A stretch of 11,206 nucleotides of DNA from an archaeon (lineage in GTDB: Archaea; Asgardarchaeota; Hermodarchaeia; Hermodarchaeales; Hermodarchaeaceae): contig JABXGU010000161.1 in NCBI GenBank assembly GCA_016550415.1, positions 1-11,206 of the forward strand, given 5' to 3'. Position numbers and translations under genes: made by a program. The notes beneath the pieces were generated by a model, which searched no databases, was not told where the DNA came from, and saw only the letters and a list, made by a program, of their open reading frames with translations. Below, one piece after another: positions 1 to 5,818 of the stretch (the stretch's first letter is position 1; each line of letters begins with the position of its first letter).

Positions 1-1
1 G

Positions 2-1381
2 CAAAACCTTGAACTTCTCTATGAAACACCAGAAGAATTACCGGGAGACATTTTACCACCCAAACGACCAGTAAATGTCCTCATCCGTGATGTGATTCGT
101 GAAAAACGAGATATCCTAACTGAATTAGAAGCTAAACAGCTTCTAGAGTATTACAATATTCCAGTTGTGAAGACAAGAAAAGCATCCACTGCTGATGAGG
201 CTGCTGGCATAGCAGCAAGTCTTGGATATCCTGTTGTGTTGAAGATACTATCATCAGATATAACTCACAAATCAGATGCAGGTGGAGTAGTACTAAACAT
301 TAATTCGGATACTGAACTCCGAGAAGCCTTTGAAAAAATTATGAAACAAGCCAAGGAATATAATCCGAAGGCAAAAATTCAAGGAGTAACCGTTCAGCCC
401 ATGATTAAGCCAAGAGGCACAGAACTTATTATTGGTGGGAAACGGGATCCACTATTTGGACCAGTAATAATGTTTGGTATGGGCGGTGTTGGTGTAGAAT
501 TCTTAAAAGATGTTGCAATTGGTCTACCCCCTCTTAACCAAACACTAGCTCGCCGAATCATGGAGGAAACCCGTGTTTATCAAATCCTCAAAAATGGATA
601 TCGCAATTTACCTCCTGCGAATCTTGAAGGTCTCGAAGAACTCCTAATTCGTTTTTCACAGATGCTGGTTGATTTTCCCATGCTTAGAGAGGTTGACATT
701 AACCCTCTCTTTGTAGACGACAAAGAAGTCCTAGCACTGGACGCTCGAGTGGTAATAGATCCCCAACGTGTATCAGCACAAATCGTTCCTCATGACGAAC
801 TTGTGATTAGTCCCTATCCCAAGAAATATGAATTACTTTGGAAGATGCGTGATGGTAGAACGGTCCTATTTAGACCAATCAAACCTGAAGACGAACCAAT
901 GTGGCTAGAAATGTTCCAAAACTTCTCAGAAGAATCCATTCGCTACCGATTCTTCCAAATAATCAAGGACACCCCGCATGAAGTTCGTGTTAGATATTGC
1001 AACATTGACTACGACCGTGAACTAGGTGTCGTCGTAGAACTAACAGAAAAAGGGCAGCGGAAAATCCTTGGCGTGGTTCGGCTAATCGAAGAACCAGACG
1101 GAAAACGAGGAGAGATAGCCTTCATCGTTGCCGATCCTTGGCAAAGATTAGGTTTGGGCTCCAAGATGATTGACTACATAATTGAGATATGCATCGATAG
1201 AGGGCTTGAGTCAATCTATGGCGTAATGCTAACCGACAATTATCCAGCCATCAATCTTATGAAAAAGATGGGTTTCACCATTCGCCGGACTGCTGAAGAA
1301 ACTGTAGAGGCGAGTCTTGATCTAAAACAAGAACGTGAATGGCGAAACCAACAATGTGCGCCATCAAAATCAACAGACTAA
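2..1381 (+). CDS. Acyl-CoA synthetase (ADP-forming) beta/ATP-grasp domain fused to GNAT acetyltransferase, 5'-partial
   Basis: This is the C-terminal 459 residues of a larger protein. The frame is open to the left edge, so the GTG at 92 is probably internal. The first 30 or so residues look like the linker that follows the CoA-binding/alpha region in fused enzymes. An ATP-grasp domain follows (about residues 40-265), with the motif THKSDAGGV containing the histidine (residue 89) that corresponds to the beta-domain phosphohistidine of ADP-forming acetyl-CoA synthetases. It ends in a REVDINPL-type motif. A GNAT domain occupies about residues 285-440, with the acetyl-CoA loop QRLGLG at 381-386. 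Family members either make acyl-CoA and ATP reversibly or, as in the Pat/YfiQ type, act mainly as protein lysine acetyltransferases. The kept beta histidine favours catalytic competence, but the alpha-domain histidine is out of view. Probably cytoplasmic. No partner gene is visible downstream on this strand. Confidence 0.88.
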   Translation, partial: QNLELLYETPEELPGDILPPKRPVNVLIRDVIREKRDILTELEAKQLLEYYNIPVVKTRKASTADEAAGIAASLGYPVVLKILSSDITHKSDAGGVVLNINSDTELREAFEKIMKQAKEYNPKAKIQGVTVQPMIKPRGTELIIGGKRDPLFGPVIMFGMGGVGVEFLKDVAIGLPPLNQTLARRIMEETRVYQILKNGYRNLPPANLEGLEELLIRFSQMLVDFPMLREVDINPLFVDDKEVLALDARVVIDPQRVSAQIVPHDELVISPYPKKYELLWKMRDGRTVLFRPIKPEDEPMWLEMFQNFSEESIRYRFFQIIKDTPHEVRVRYCNIDYDRELGVVVELTEKGQRKILGVVRLIEEPDGKRGEIAFIVADPWQRLGLGSKMIDYIIEICIDRGLESIYGVMLTDNYPAINLMKKMGFTIRRTAEETVEASLDLKQEREWRNQQCAPSKSTD

Positions 1382-1435
1382 AGGAAAAATAAGCTCCCAA
1401 TGGCTCATTATCAAACATGAAATTATCTTAGCCAA

Positions 1436-1464
1436 CCAGTTTCAAAAAAGTGAACATAAACTGG
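1436..1464 (+). terminator. Weak hairpin downstream of the acyl-CoA synthetase gene
   Basis: Arms CCAGTTT (1436-1442) and AAACTGG (1458-1464) form a perfect 7-bp stem around a 15-nt loop. The downstream sequence is only moderately T-rich. It lies in the 146-bp gap between convergent genes and may end the plus-strand transcript. Support is weak. Confidence 0.3.
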
Positions 1465-1491
1465 CAAAATTGTGGGCATTGTATTTGCTAG

Positions 1492-1533
1492 ATATAAAAA
1501 GAAGAAGGGAGGGCTGAGCAACCAAACTCAGCC
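1492..1533 (-). terminator. Hairpin with pyrimidine tract ending the GltB-like gene
   Basis: Read on the minus strand, GGCTGAG (1533-1527) and CTCAGCC (1518-1512) form a perfect 7-bp stem with an 8-nt loop. They are followed by CTCCCTTCTTCTTTTTATAT, a pyrimidine-rich tract ending in five T. The first arm includes the TGA stop codon at 1530-1528, so the hairpin begins inside the coding region. Confidence 0.55.
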
Positions 1534-3126
1534 AAGAATCTGTTCAAAAGCATCTGCATCCAATTGATGAGGCAAAGGAATACCTGTAGCCTCGTTCGCT
1601 AAAGGCGTTAAAGCCACCAGGTCATTCCTGTTTAACAGATTCAATTTCCACTTCCGTAAACCAGCTAGCAGTTGCATCATACCGACACGAATACGCTCAA
1701 AGTAAGTATAGACGCCAATCGCAGGCTTGGGGATATCCTTGTAACGATTACCCCACTGATGCTTCAATTCAGTTGAGGCGATGAAGAACTTCTCAGGATC
1801 ATCACCATACCTCTCAGCAAAAGCCTTTGGCAACTTGCCATTTTTAGCTAACTCCATGAAGTAGTCAGACTTCATAGCTGCAGTCAACGGTGACCGAGCA
1901 AAAGCAACTGCTTTAAAGAAGGGCGGATTATTATCGAATCCACTCAAGGCAATGGCTTTCACCATCTGACCTTCGTGAATAAAGCCACCAGCAATAGCAA
2001 TGTCCGGAACATGCTTACCCTTCTTCTTAAGGATTTGAACACCCTTCAACACCTGAGCAGCCAAATGCACAGTCGGAGTGGAAAGCTCATTCATATGGGC
2101 CACAGGACTCATGCCTGTTCCACCGCCTGCGCCATCTATTGTGAGCAGGTCAATCTTTGCTTCGGAGGCAACTTTTAGGGTGAATGCCACGGCTGCGGGT
2201 CGGTAAGCACCAGTTTTGAGGAAGACGTGTTTTGCGCCTTGTTCTCGGAGCCATTCGATATCTTCAACAACACTCATATTGGGCATACCTACACGAGAGT
2301 GACGTTCGAAGCTTGCGAAGGTGCCGGCTTTGAAGGCCTCTGCTACAGTTTTATCTTCGGGGTCGGGAAGTACGATATATCCTCGACTCTTTAGGAGCAG
2401 GGCTCGTTCTAGAGTTGTGAGTCGCACTTCGCCTCCAATTGCCTTTGCACCTTGTCCCCATTTACGTTCGATGACATTTACTTCAAGTGTTTTGAGTGCA
2501 TAGAGGTCAGTGCCAAGGCGTTGGTCTTCTACGTTAGTTTGTACGGCTATGTCACCGTGTTTTCCGTCCCAGTATTCCCTGTAAGATTCTATTCGGAATC
2601 GTAGGTCAGGGGATTCTGTGACTTGTTTACCCTTGGGTGTTGTCTTGAATTTGCTGTCGTTATCCATGCCACAGACATTTTCACCCACTACTTGCATTGT
2701 TCCAGCGAGGGCTGCTCCCATGGATATGCCTTTCCAGTGATTTTTGGCTACTGCTGTTGATCCAAGTCCAGCTATGAAGACAGGAACTTTCAGGTGTATG
2801 CCTCCAGCTACTGTGGAGACATCTACATTGGTGAATAATGCTTTGTCAGAGTCTTCTTCGATTCCTTTGGTACCTTGAAGTGCTGCCATTAGCTGAAAAT
2901 GTGACCAGTCGAGACCAAAATCCTTGTTGGCTGAGGCAGTGCTTTGGCCAAATTGTTCTGGTTCTGGATATAGAACCTCATGCCCACGAAATGCAGACTT
3001 GCTTATCATACAAAGTTGTGGGCAATCCCTGATGCAGATTGGACACATGCCACTGACCGGATTGGGGTCAGTAACGCGGATCCGTGTGCCATCTGTGCTA
3101 CGTGCGTTTGTTCGACTATCATCCAT
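1528..3126 (-). CDS. FMN-binding glutamate synthase-like protein (GltB central/FMN domain, no amidotransferase)
   Basis: A 532-residue protein related to the FMN-binding TIM-barrel of glutamate synthase. Visible signatures are QGAKAIGGE (225-233), like the GltB QGAK-x-G-x-GG motif, IDGAGGGTG (330-338), like the GltB DGxxGGTG loop, and a phosphate-binding-like IAGGFIHEGQ near 378. It lacks the N-terminal class II amidotransferase domain, and no 3Fe-4S cysteine cluster follows the barrel. Instead, C-x2-C-x3-C-x3-C (28, 31, 35, 39) at the N-terminus could hold an Fe-S cluster or metal. The reaction and electron donor are therefore uncertain: archaeal homologues are usually called glutamate synthase, but another FMN redox reaction is possible. 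The start was set at the ATG at 3126 because GAGGT lies 8 nt upstream; a GTG at 3147 would add seven residues with no good ribosome site. Divergent from the dodecin gene. Confidence 0.82.
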   Translation of the reverse strand: MDDSRTNARSTDGTRIRVTDPNPVSGMCPICIRDCPQLCMISKSAFRGHEVLYPEPEQFGQSTASANKDFGLDWSHFQLMAALQGTKGIEEDSDKALFTNVDVSTVAGGIHLKVPVFIAGLGSTAVAKNHWKGISMGAALAGTMQVVGENVCGMDNDSKFKTTPKGKQVTESPDLRFRIESYREYWDGKHGDIAVQTNVEDQRLGTDLYALKTLEVNVIERKWGQGAKAIGGEVRLTTLERALLLKSRGYIVLPDPEDKTVAEAFKAGTFASFERHSRVGMPNMSVVEDIEWLREQGAKHVFLKTGAYRPAAVAFTLKVASEAKIDLLTIDGAGGGTGMSPVAHMNELSTPTVHLAAQVLKGVQILKKKGKHVPDIAIAGGFIHEGQMVKAIALSGFDNNPPFFKAVAFARSPLTAAMKSDYFMELAKNGKLPKAFAERYGDDPEKFFIASTELKHQWGNRYKDIPKPAIGVYTYFERIRVGMMQLLAGLRKWKLNLLNRNDLVALTPLANEATGIPLPHQLDADAFEQILG

Positions 3127-3134
3127 CTCATTTA

Positions 3135-3139
3135 ACCTC
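3135..3139 (-). promoter_or_regulatory. Ribosome binding site deciding the start of the GltB-like gene
   Basis: GAGGT on the minus strand lies 8 nt before the ATG at 3126. It falls downstream of the alternative GTG at 3147, so it favours the shorter protein. Confidence 0.6.
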
Positions 3140-3150
3140 AAATTCACATT

Positions 3151-3204
3151 TTTTGTGAGTGTTCACGGGTTTGTGAGCGTTTTCCGTTGGGTGAGGTAGT
3201 AGCT
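3151..3204. repeat. Three imperfect 18-bp tandem repeats upstream of the GltB-like gene
   Basis: GTGAG recurs at 3155, 3173 and 3191, exactly 18 bp apart. The first two units share TTTGTGAG(T/C)GTT (3152-3163 and 3170-3181) and the third is more diverged. The array lies 25-78 bp upstream of the minus-strand start at 3126, where a promoter or operator would sit. No convincing TATA box was identified beside it. Confidence 0.5.
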
Positions 3205-3230
3205 AAAAAGAGTTTGGTCGTTTTGTTTTT

Positions 3231-3247
3231 GTAAGGAAATGCCTTAC
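3231..3247. repeat. Small inverted repeat GTAAGG-N5-CCTTAC
   Basis: A perfect 6-bp inverted repeat with a 5-nt loop in the divergent intergenic region, preceded on the plus strand by a T-rich run. It is not followed by a T tract on either strand, so it is unlikely to be a terminator. It could be a protein-binding site. Confidence 0.3.
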
Positions 3248-3290
3248 TCCACTCAAGATTAATCGAGACATCTAGGCACAGAACCTTTAC

Positions 3291-3313
3291 AGCAATTAAA
3301 AAGGAAAATTGCT
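3291..3313. promoter_or_regulatory. Operator-like inverted repeat AGCAATT-N9-AATTGCT
   Basis: Perfect 7-bp arms at 3291-3297 and 3307-3313 are separated by 9 nt, a geometry suited to a dimeric DNA-binding protein. The site lies about 35 bp upstream of the TATA-like box proposed for the dodecin gene. Its regulator is unknown. Confidence 0.4.
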
Positions 3314-3349
3314 AATCAATAAATCTGGTATCCTATGCCCATAAGATGG

Positions 3350-3360
3350 AAAGGCTTAAG
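3350..3360 (+). promoter_or_regulatory. Putative BRE/TATA element of the dodecin gene
   Basis: AAAGGCTTAAG resembles an archaeal purine-rich BRE followed by a weak TATA core. It lies 38 nt before the ATG at 3398, so transcription starting about 25 nt downstream would leave a short leader that just includes the AGGAGG site. The AAAGGCTTAA core recurs upstream of nadA at 5771. Confidence 0.45.
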
Positions 3361-3382
3361 CTGATAACTGACAGATATGGTC

Positions 3383-3388
3383 AGGAGG
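3383..3388 (+). promoter_or_regulatory. Ribosome binding site of the dodecin gene
   Basis: A perfect AGGAGG lies 9 nt before the ATG at 3398. It sets the start there and not at the in-frame ATG at 3377, which lies upstream of it. Confidence 0.8.
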
Positions 3389-3397
3389 ATTCTAAAA

Positions 3398-3610
3398 ATG
3401 TCAGTAGTCAAAGTAATTGAGCTTATTGGTGAATCTGATAAAAGCTGGGAAGATGCAGCCCAAAATGCAGTTGCTACAGCTGCTAGAACTCTGCGGAACA
3501 TATTCGGTGTGGACATAGTTAGTCAGACTGCAAAAGTTGAAGGCGGCAAAATTAGGCAATATCGAACAACCGTTAAAATCGCCTTCCTCATTGAATCAGT
3601 CAAGGAATAG
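3398..3610 (+). CDS. Dodecin-family protein, flavin-contact residues replaced
   Basis: A 70-residue protein with typical dodecin length and layout: strand (VVKVIELIGES), helix (about 17-33), then two strands ending in TTVKIAF. Dodecins assemble as hollow cytoplasmic dodecamers, and the best-known members bind stacked flavins through a Trp and a Gln. By alignment from memory with Halobacterium and bacterial dodecins, the Trp position is Gly37 and the Gln position is Arg56. In these features, and in the opening MSVVKVIELIG with SWEDAA, it is closer to mycobacterial SecE2 (Rv0379), reported as a calcium dodecin. Flavin binding should therefore not be assumed. The start is fixed by AGGAGG 9 nt upstream. 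It is divergent from the FMN enzyme gene and followed by a strong hairpin terminator. Confidence 0.9.
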   Translation: MSVVKVIELIGESDKSWEDAAQNAVATAARTLRNIFGVDIVSQTAKVEGGKIRQYRTTVKIAFLIESVKE

Positions 3611-3663
3611 CTTTTTTCCACTATTTTCTTGGCAAGTGAACTAGAAATTTTATTCGTTGCTTT

Positions 3664-3695
3664 GGGGGATGGTTTTTCCATCCCTCAACTTTTTT
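3664..3695 (+). terminator. Hairpin plus T tract ending the dodecin transcript
   Basis: A stem of about 9 bp (3664-3672 with 3678-3686, including GGGATGG/CCATCCC and one G-T pair) surrounds a five-T loop. AAC and then six T (3690-3695) follow. A further T6 run occurs just after the stop codon (3612-3617). The hairpin also lies 17 nt past the end of the convergent ATPase gene, but there is no T tract on that strand. Confidence 0.7.
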
Positions 3696-3702
3696 ATTGC
3701 TA

Positions 3703-4389
3703 TTATCTGTTTCGACCACTGATACGACCATCACTCATAGTAAAATGTCGGTCAGCATATTTGATGAGTTCTTGGTCATGCGTGACAACAAGGAAGGTGA
3801 TTTTCTCACTTTTGTTAAGGTCCCGCATCAACTGCATTATTGTGGCACCAGTCTTAGTATCTAGGTCACCTGTAGGTTCATCTGCAAAGACTACTTTGGG
3901 TTTGTATACTAGAGCGCGAGCAATCGCTGTTCTCTGCTGTTCACCGCCAGAAAGTTGACGAGGAAGATGATCCTTTCTCTCAACCATATCGACAGCGCGG
4001 ATGACCTCCATGGTTTTCGATTCAATTTCCTTATTTGTCAGATTTGTGGGCCATAGTGGCGCAGCCACATTTTCGTAAACGTTGAGTGTGGGAAGCAGAT
4101 TGAATAATTGAAATACGAAACCCACTTTTTCTTGTCGAATTTTTGGTAGTATGCGTTCATCAATTAATGTGAGGTCCATCTGATCGAGGATGACTCGACC
4201 ACTGGTTGGACGGTCTAATCCGGATAACACATTAAGGAGAGTTGTTTTTCCGCAGCCACTTTTTCCTTCGATGACGATGAATTCTCCTTCTTTTATGTTT
4301 AGCTCGATATTCCGTAGTGCATGTATGATTTCTTTTCCACGTCGATATTCTTTCTGAACATTTTCTGCAACTAGTATATCTGATGGCAT
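3703..4389 (-). CDS. ABC transporter ATP-binding protein, LolD/MacB type
   Basis: A 228-residue ATPase complete for its family. Walker A GKSGCGKT is at 42-49, the Q-loop Gln at 94, the signature LSGGEQQR at 146-153, Walker B VVFADEP ending in the catalytic Glu171, the D-loop GDLD at 174-177, and the switch His204 in VVTHD. The Q-loop and signature wording, with the length, match the LolD/MacB/FtsE-like group, which pairs with FtsX-type permeases. Such systems usually couple ATP hydrolysis to lipoprotein or peptide release, or to signalling across the membrane, more than to channel transport. It begins 21 nt after the stop codon of the FtsX-like permease gene, so the two are probably co-transcribed. 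A weak AGGATG lies upstream of the ATG. The substrate cannot be read from the sequence. Confidence 0.93.
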   Translation of the reverse strand: MPSDILVAENVQKEYRRGKEIIHALRNIELNIKEGEFIVIEGKSGCGKTTLLNVLSGLDRPTSGRVILDQMDLTLIDERILPKIRQEKVGFVFQLFNLLPTLNVYENVAAPLWPTNLTNKEIESKTMEVIRAVDMVERKDHLPRQLSGGEQQRTAIARALVYKPKVVFADEPTGDLDTKTGATIMQLMRDLNKSEKITFLVVTHDQELIKYADRHFTMSDGRISGRNR

Positions 4390-4410
4390 CTATTTTTCAC
4401 ATCCTTTCAT

Positions 4411-4992
4411 TTATTCTGGGCGAGTGAGGGCAAGCATTGGGCTAACCCGGAGAATTCGCCAGGTCAATAGTAGAATGCCTGGTACTGGGGATAGCATCAC
4501 AGTGGCAAATGCAGCCCACATGTAATGCGGCTGAACAACTAGGAACCAGATAGGGTAAATAACTGGTACTTCTTCTGGTCCCGTAATTGGAGTACCCAAT
4601 GGTGGAAAGCCCACATAGAGTGTGAACCAAAGACCAGAAAAAGCAATGGCTAAGACAGTCAATGAAACTAATGCTGAGAATGTCACGAAGATGACTTCAC
4701 CGAGAATGAGTTCACGGATATTATGATTGGACCATCCAACACACTTCAGAACAGCAACATCTTCGCGTCTTCCATGTGCTAGCCACCATGAAAATACAAT
4801 TCCCATAACGGCTCCTGCTCCGAGGCTGTAAACCAAGGTGGTTAAAAGCTCACCTGATGGTTCTAATACGAATGTTCGGGTGAGTTGTGCTATCCACATC
4901 ATCAAGATGGCGTATGCACTTGTAAACACGATTAAGCGTCGTTTTGTTCGAAAAGACATACGCCAGGCTTTGAAAAAGATACGAAGGGGCAT
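4411..4992 (-). CDS. Minimal FtsX-like ABC permease without extracytoplasmic domain
   Basis: A 193-residue membrane protein with four likely helices (about 19-38, 51-72, 98-124, 157-180). Between helices 2 and 3 lies RREDVAVLKCVGWS (75-88), the cytoplasmic coupling motif of FtsX/MacB permeases, and the C-terminus RVSPMLAL matches the family's usual R-x-SPxxAL ending. Typical family members are at least twice as long because a large extracytoplasmic domain separates helix 1 from helix 2. Here only about 12 residues do so, and the only sizeable outer loop is between helices 3 and 4 (about 125-150, rich in Pro and Gly). The start was set at the ATG at 4992 because GAGGAG lies 6 nt upstream and MPLRIFFKAW resembles FtsX N-termini; a TTG at 5034 is less likely. 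It probably works with the ATPase encoded next. Confidence 0.82.
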   Translation of the reverse strand: MPLRIFFKAWRMSFRTKRRLIVFTSAYAILMMWIAQLTRTFVLEPSGELLTTLVYSLGAGAVMGIVFSWWLAHGRREDVAVLKCVGWSNHNIRELILGEVIFVTFSALVSLTVLAIAFSGLWFTLYVGFPPLGTPITGPEEVPVIYPIWFLVVQPHYMWAAFATVMLSPVPGILLLTWRILRVSPMLALTRPE

Positions 4993-4998
4993 TTTTTT

Positions 4999-5004
4999 CT
5001 CCTC
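4999..5004 (-). promoter_or_regulatory. Ribosome binding site deciding the FtsX-like start
   Basis: GAGGAG on the minus strand, followed by six A and then the ATG at 4992. It lies inside the longer open frame that begins with TTG at 5034, so it supports the shorter protein. Confidence 0.7.
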
Positions 5005-5108
5005 AATTATTTCTCCAAGTTCTAATTTCCTCAACTAACTAGTTTACTGCTTATTGCAGTTTACTTTGTTTGAATTAGCTTTTAACTGCTTTTGCATTTG
5101 GGTGGGTC

Positions 5109-5675
5109 TTATTTTAACCCAAGACGTGTTACGACTCGTGCGGCATATCGACTTACTGCTGTGGCGAGACCTTGAACCATAAGGCAGACAACGATGACTG
5201 CGATTGCTACAAGGATAATCGATGGATAAATTGAGTTAAACAGTAAAACTAGGCTCAACAGGTAATATTTCCACAACAGGTAGATAGCATAGCAACCTGC
5301 AAGGAAGAAGAAAACTACAGAAAATGCGAACATTGTAAGAATCGTTTTTCCTTCTCTGCTTGTAGTTGCGATTCGACCTATGCCTTTACCGACTACTACG
5401 CCCTTAACGCGACCATGGAAACGTATGAATACTCCAATGAATATCATGAAAATGGCAAAGGCAATTGCACCGCCGATGAGGAGAAGGAATGTTATGATAT
5501 CAGGGGATGTCTTGATTATATCCCAGATGCCAGTTAGGACTAGTATGTATCCAACAATAGAACCAATCAGCACAAGGATTGCCAGCAACTCGACGATAAA
5601 GGTTGCTGTAGTTGCTCCTGCGAAAAGTCGATCCAGATTGATTCCGCGTTCACTTTCAGATGATTGTTTGGGCAT
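5109..5675 (-). CDS. Uncharacterised four-helix membrane protein
   Basis: A 188-residue protein I do not recognise. It has a polar N-terminus (1-20), then four hydrophobic segments at about 24-48, 60-84, 112-135 and 150-172. A basic Gly-rich loop (about 85-111, with RVKGVVVGKGIGR) joins helices 2 and 3, and the tail is basic. By the positive-inside rule this loop and both termini are probably cytoplasmic. There is no signal peptide or catalytic motif. The ATG start has GAGGGA about 9 nt upstream. It is the first gene of the minus-strand cluster leading to the FtsX-like permease and its ATPase, with 116 nt before the permease start, so a third subunit or accessory role is plausible but unproven. 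Confidence 0.75.
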   Translation of the reverse strand: MPKQSSESERGINLDRLFAGATTATFIVELLAILVLIGSIVGYILVLTGIWDIIKTSPDIITFLLLIGGAIAFAIFMIFIGVFIRFHGRVKGVVVGKGIGRIATTSREGKTILTMFAFSVVFFFLAGCYAIYLLWKYYLLSLVLLFNSIYPSIILVAIAVIVVCLMVQGLATAVSRYAARVVTRLGLK

Positions 5676-5700
5676 TTGATAGGTTCCCTCAATTAGCGAG

Positions 5701-5712
5701 TTGATTAATCAA
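5701..5712. promoter_or_regulatory. Perfect 12-bp palindrome TTGATTAATCAA
   Basis: A self-complementary 12-mer that starts 25 bp upstream of the start codon of the four-helix membrane protein. It lies near the likely transcription start of the minus-strand transport cluster and is a good candidate operator. A minus-strand AAGCTTTTTG (5742-5733) about 28 bp further upstream could be the TATA region. Confidence 0.45.
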
Positions 5713-5770
5713 TCAGCTATACTCTTAATTCTCTACAAAAAGCTTATGCTCCTTTTGTGTAAAAACAGAT

Positions 5771-5818
5771 AAAGGCTTAAAGCCAAGCAGGAAACGGTTT
5801 GTTCTATAAATTTGGCTT
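5771..5818 (+). promoter_or_regulatory. nadA promoter region with nested inverted repeats
   Basis: Two TATA-like elements are present: AAAGGCTTAAA (5771-5781), shared with the dodecin upstream region, and TATAAATTT (5805-5813). The second is about 50 nt before the ATG and would give a leader of roughly 20 nt. Inverted arms AAGCCAA (5780-5786) and TTGGCTT (5812-5818) bracket the second box, and GGCTT-A-AAGCC (5774-5784) overlaps the first. A repressor bound here would block transcription. Which TATA is used is not decided by the sequence. Confidence 0.45.

Noticed and set aside
1335..1517. 60-codon open frame overlapping the end of the acyl-CoA synthetase gene
   Set aside because: It starts inside the gene in another frame, has no ribosome site, and its product has no recognisable pattern. 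The gap after the gene is better explained by hairpins.
2924..3199. 91-codon plus-strand open frame opposite the N-terminus of the GltB-like gene
   Set aside because: It is antisense to a clearly conserved coding region and its composition looks like a shadow translation.
3127..3397. FMN riboswitch or other structured leader between the flavin-related genes
   Set aside because: The conserved RFN core elements are absent and the hairpins seen are short. Protein-binding sites explain the symmetry better.
3629..3958. 109-codon plus-strand frame after the dodecin gene
   Set aside because: It runs through the terminator hairpin and antisense to the ATPase gene, with no start signal.
5041..5065. 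Direct repeat AGTTTACT (5041-5048, 5058-5065) around a small hairpin ACTGC/GCAGT
   Set aside because: Short and AT-rich, in a 116-bp gap between co-oriented genes. It could be chance, and no clear function could be assigned.
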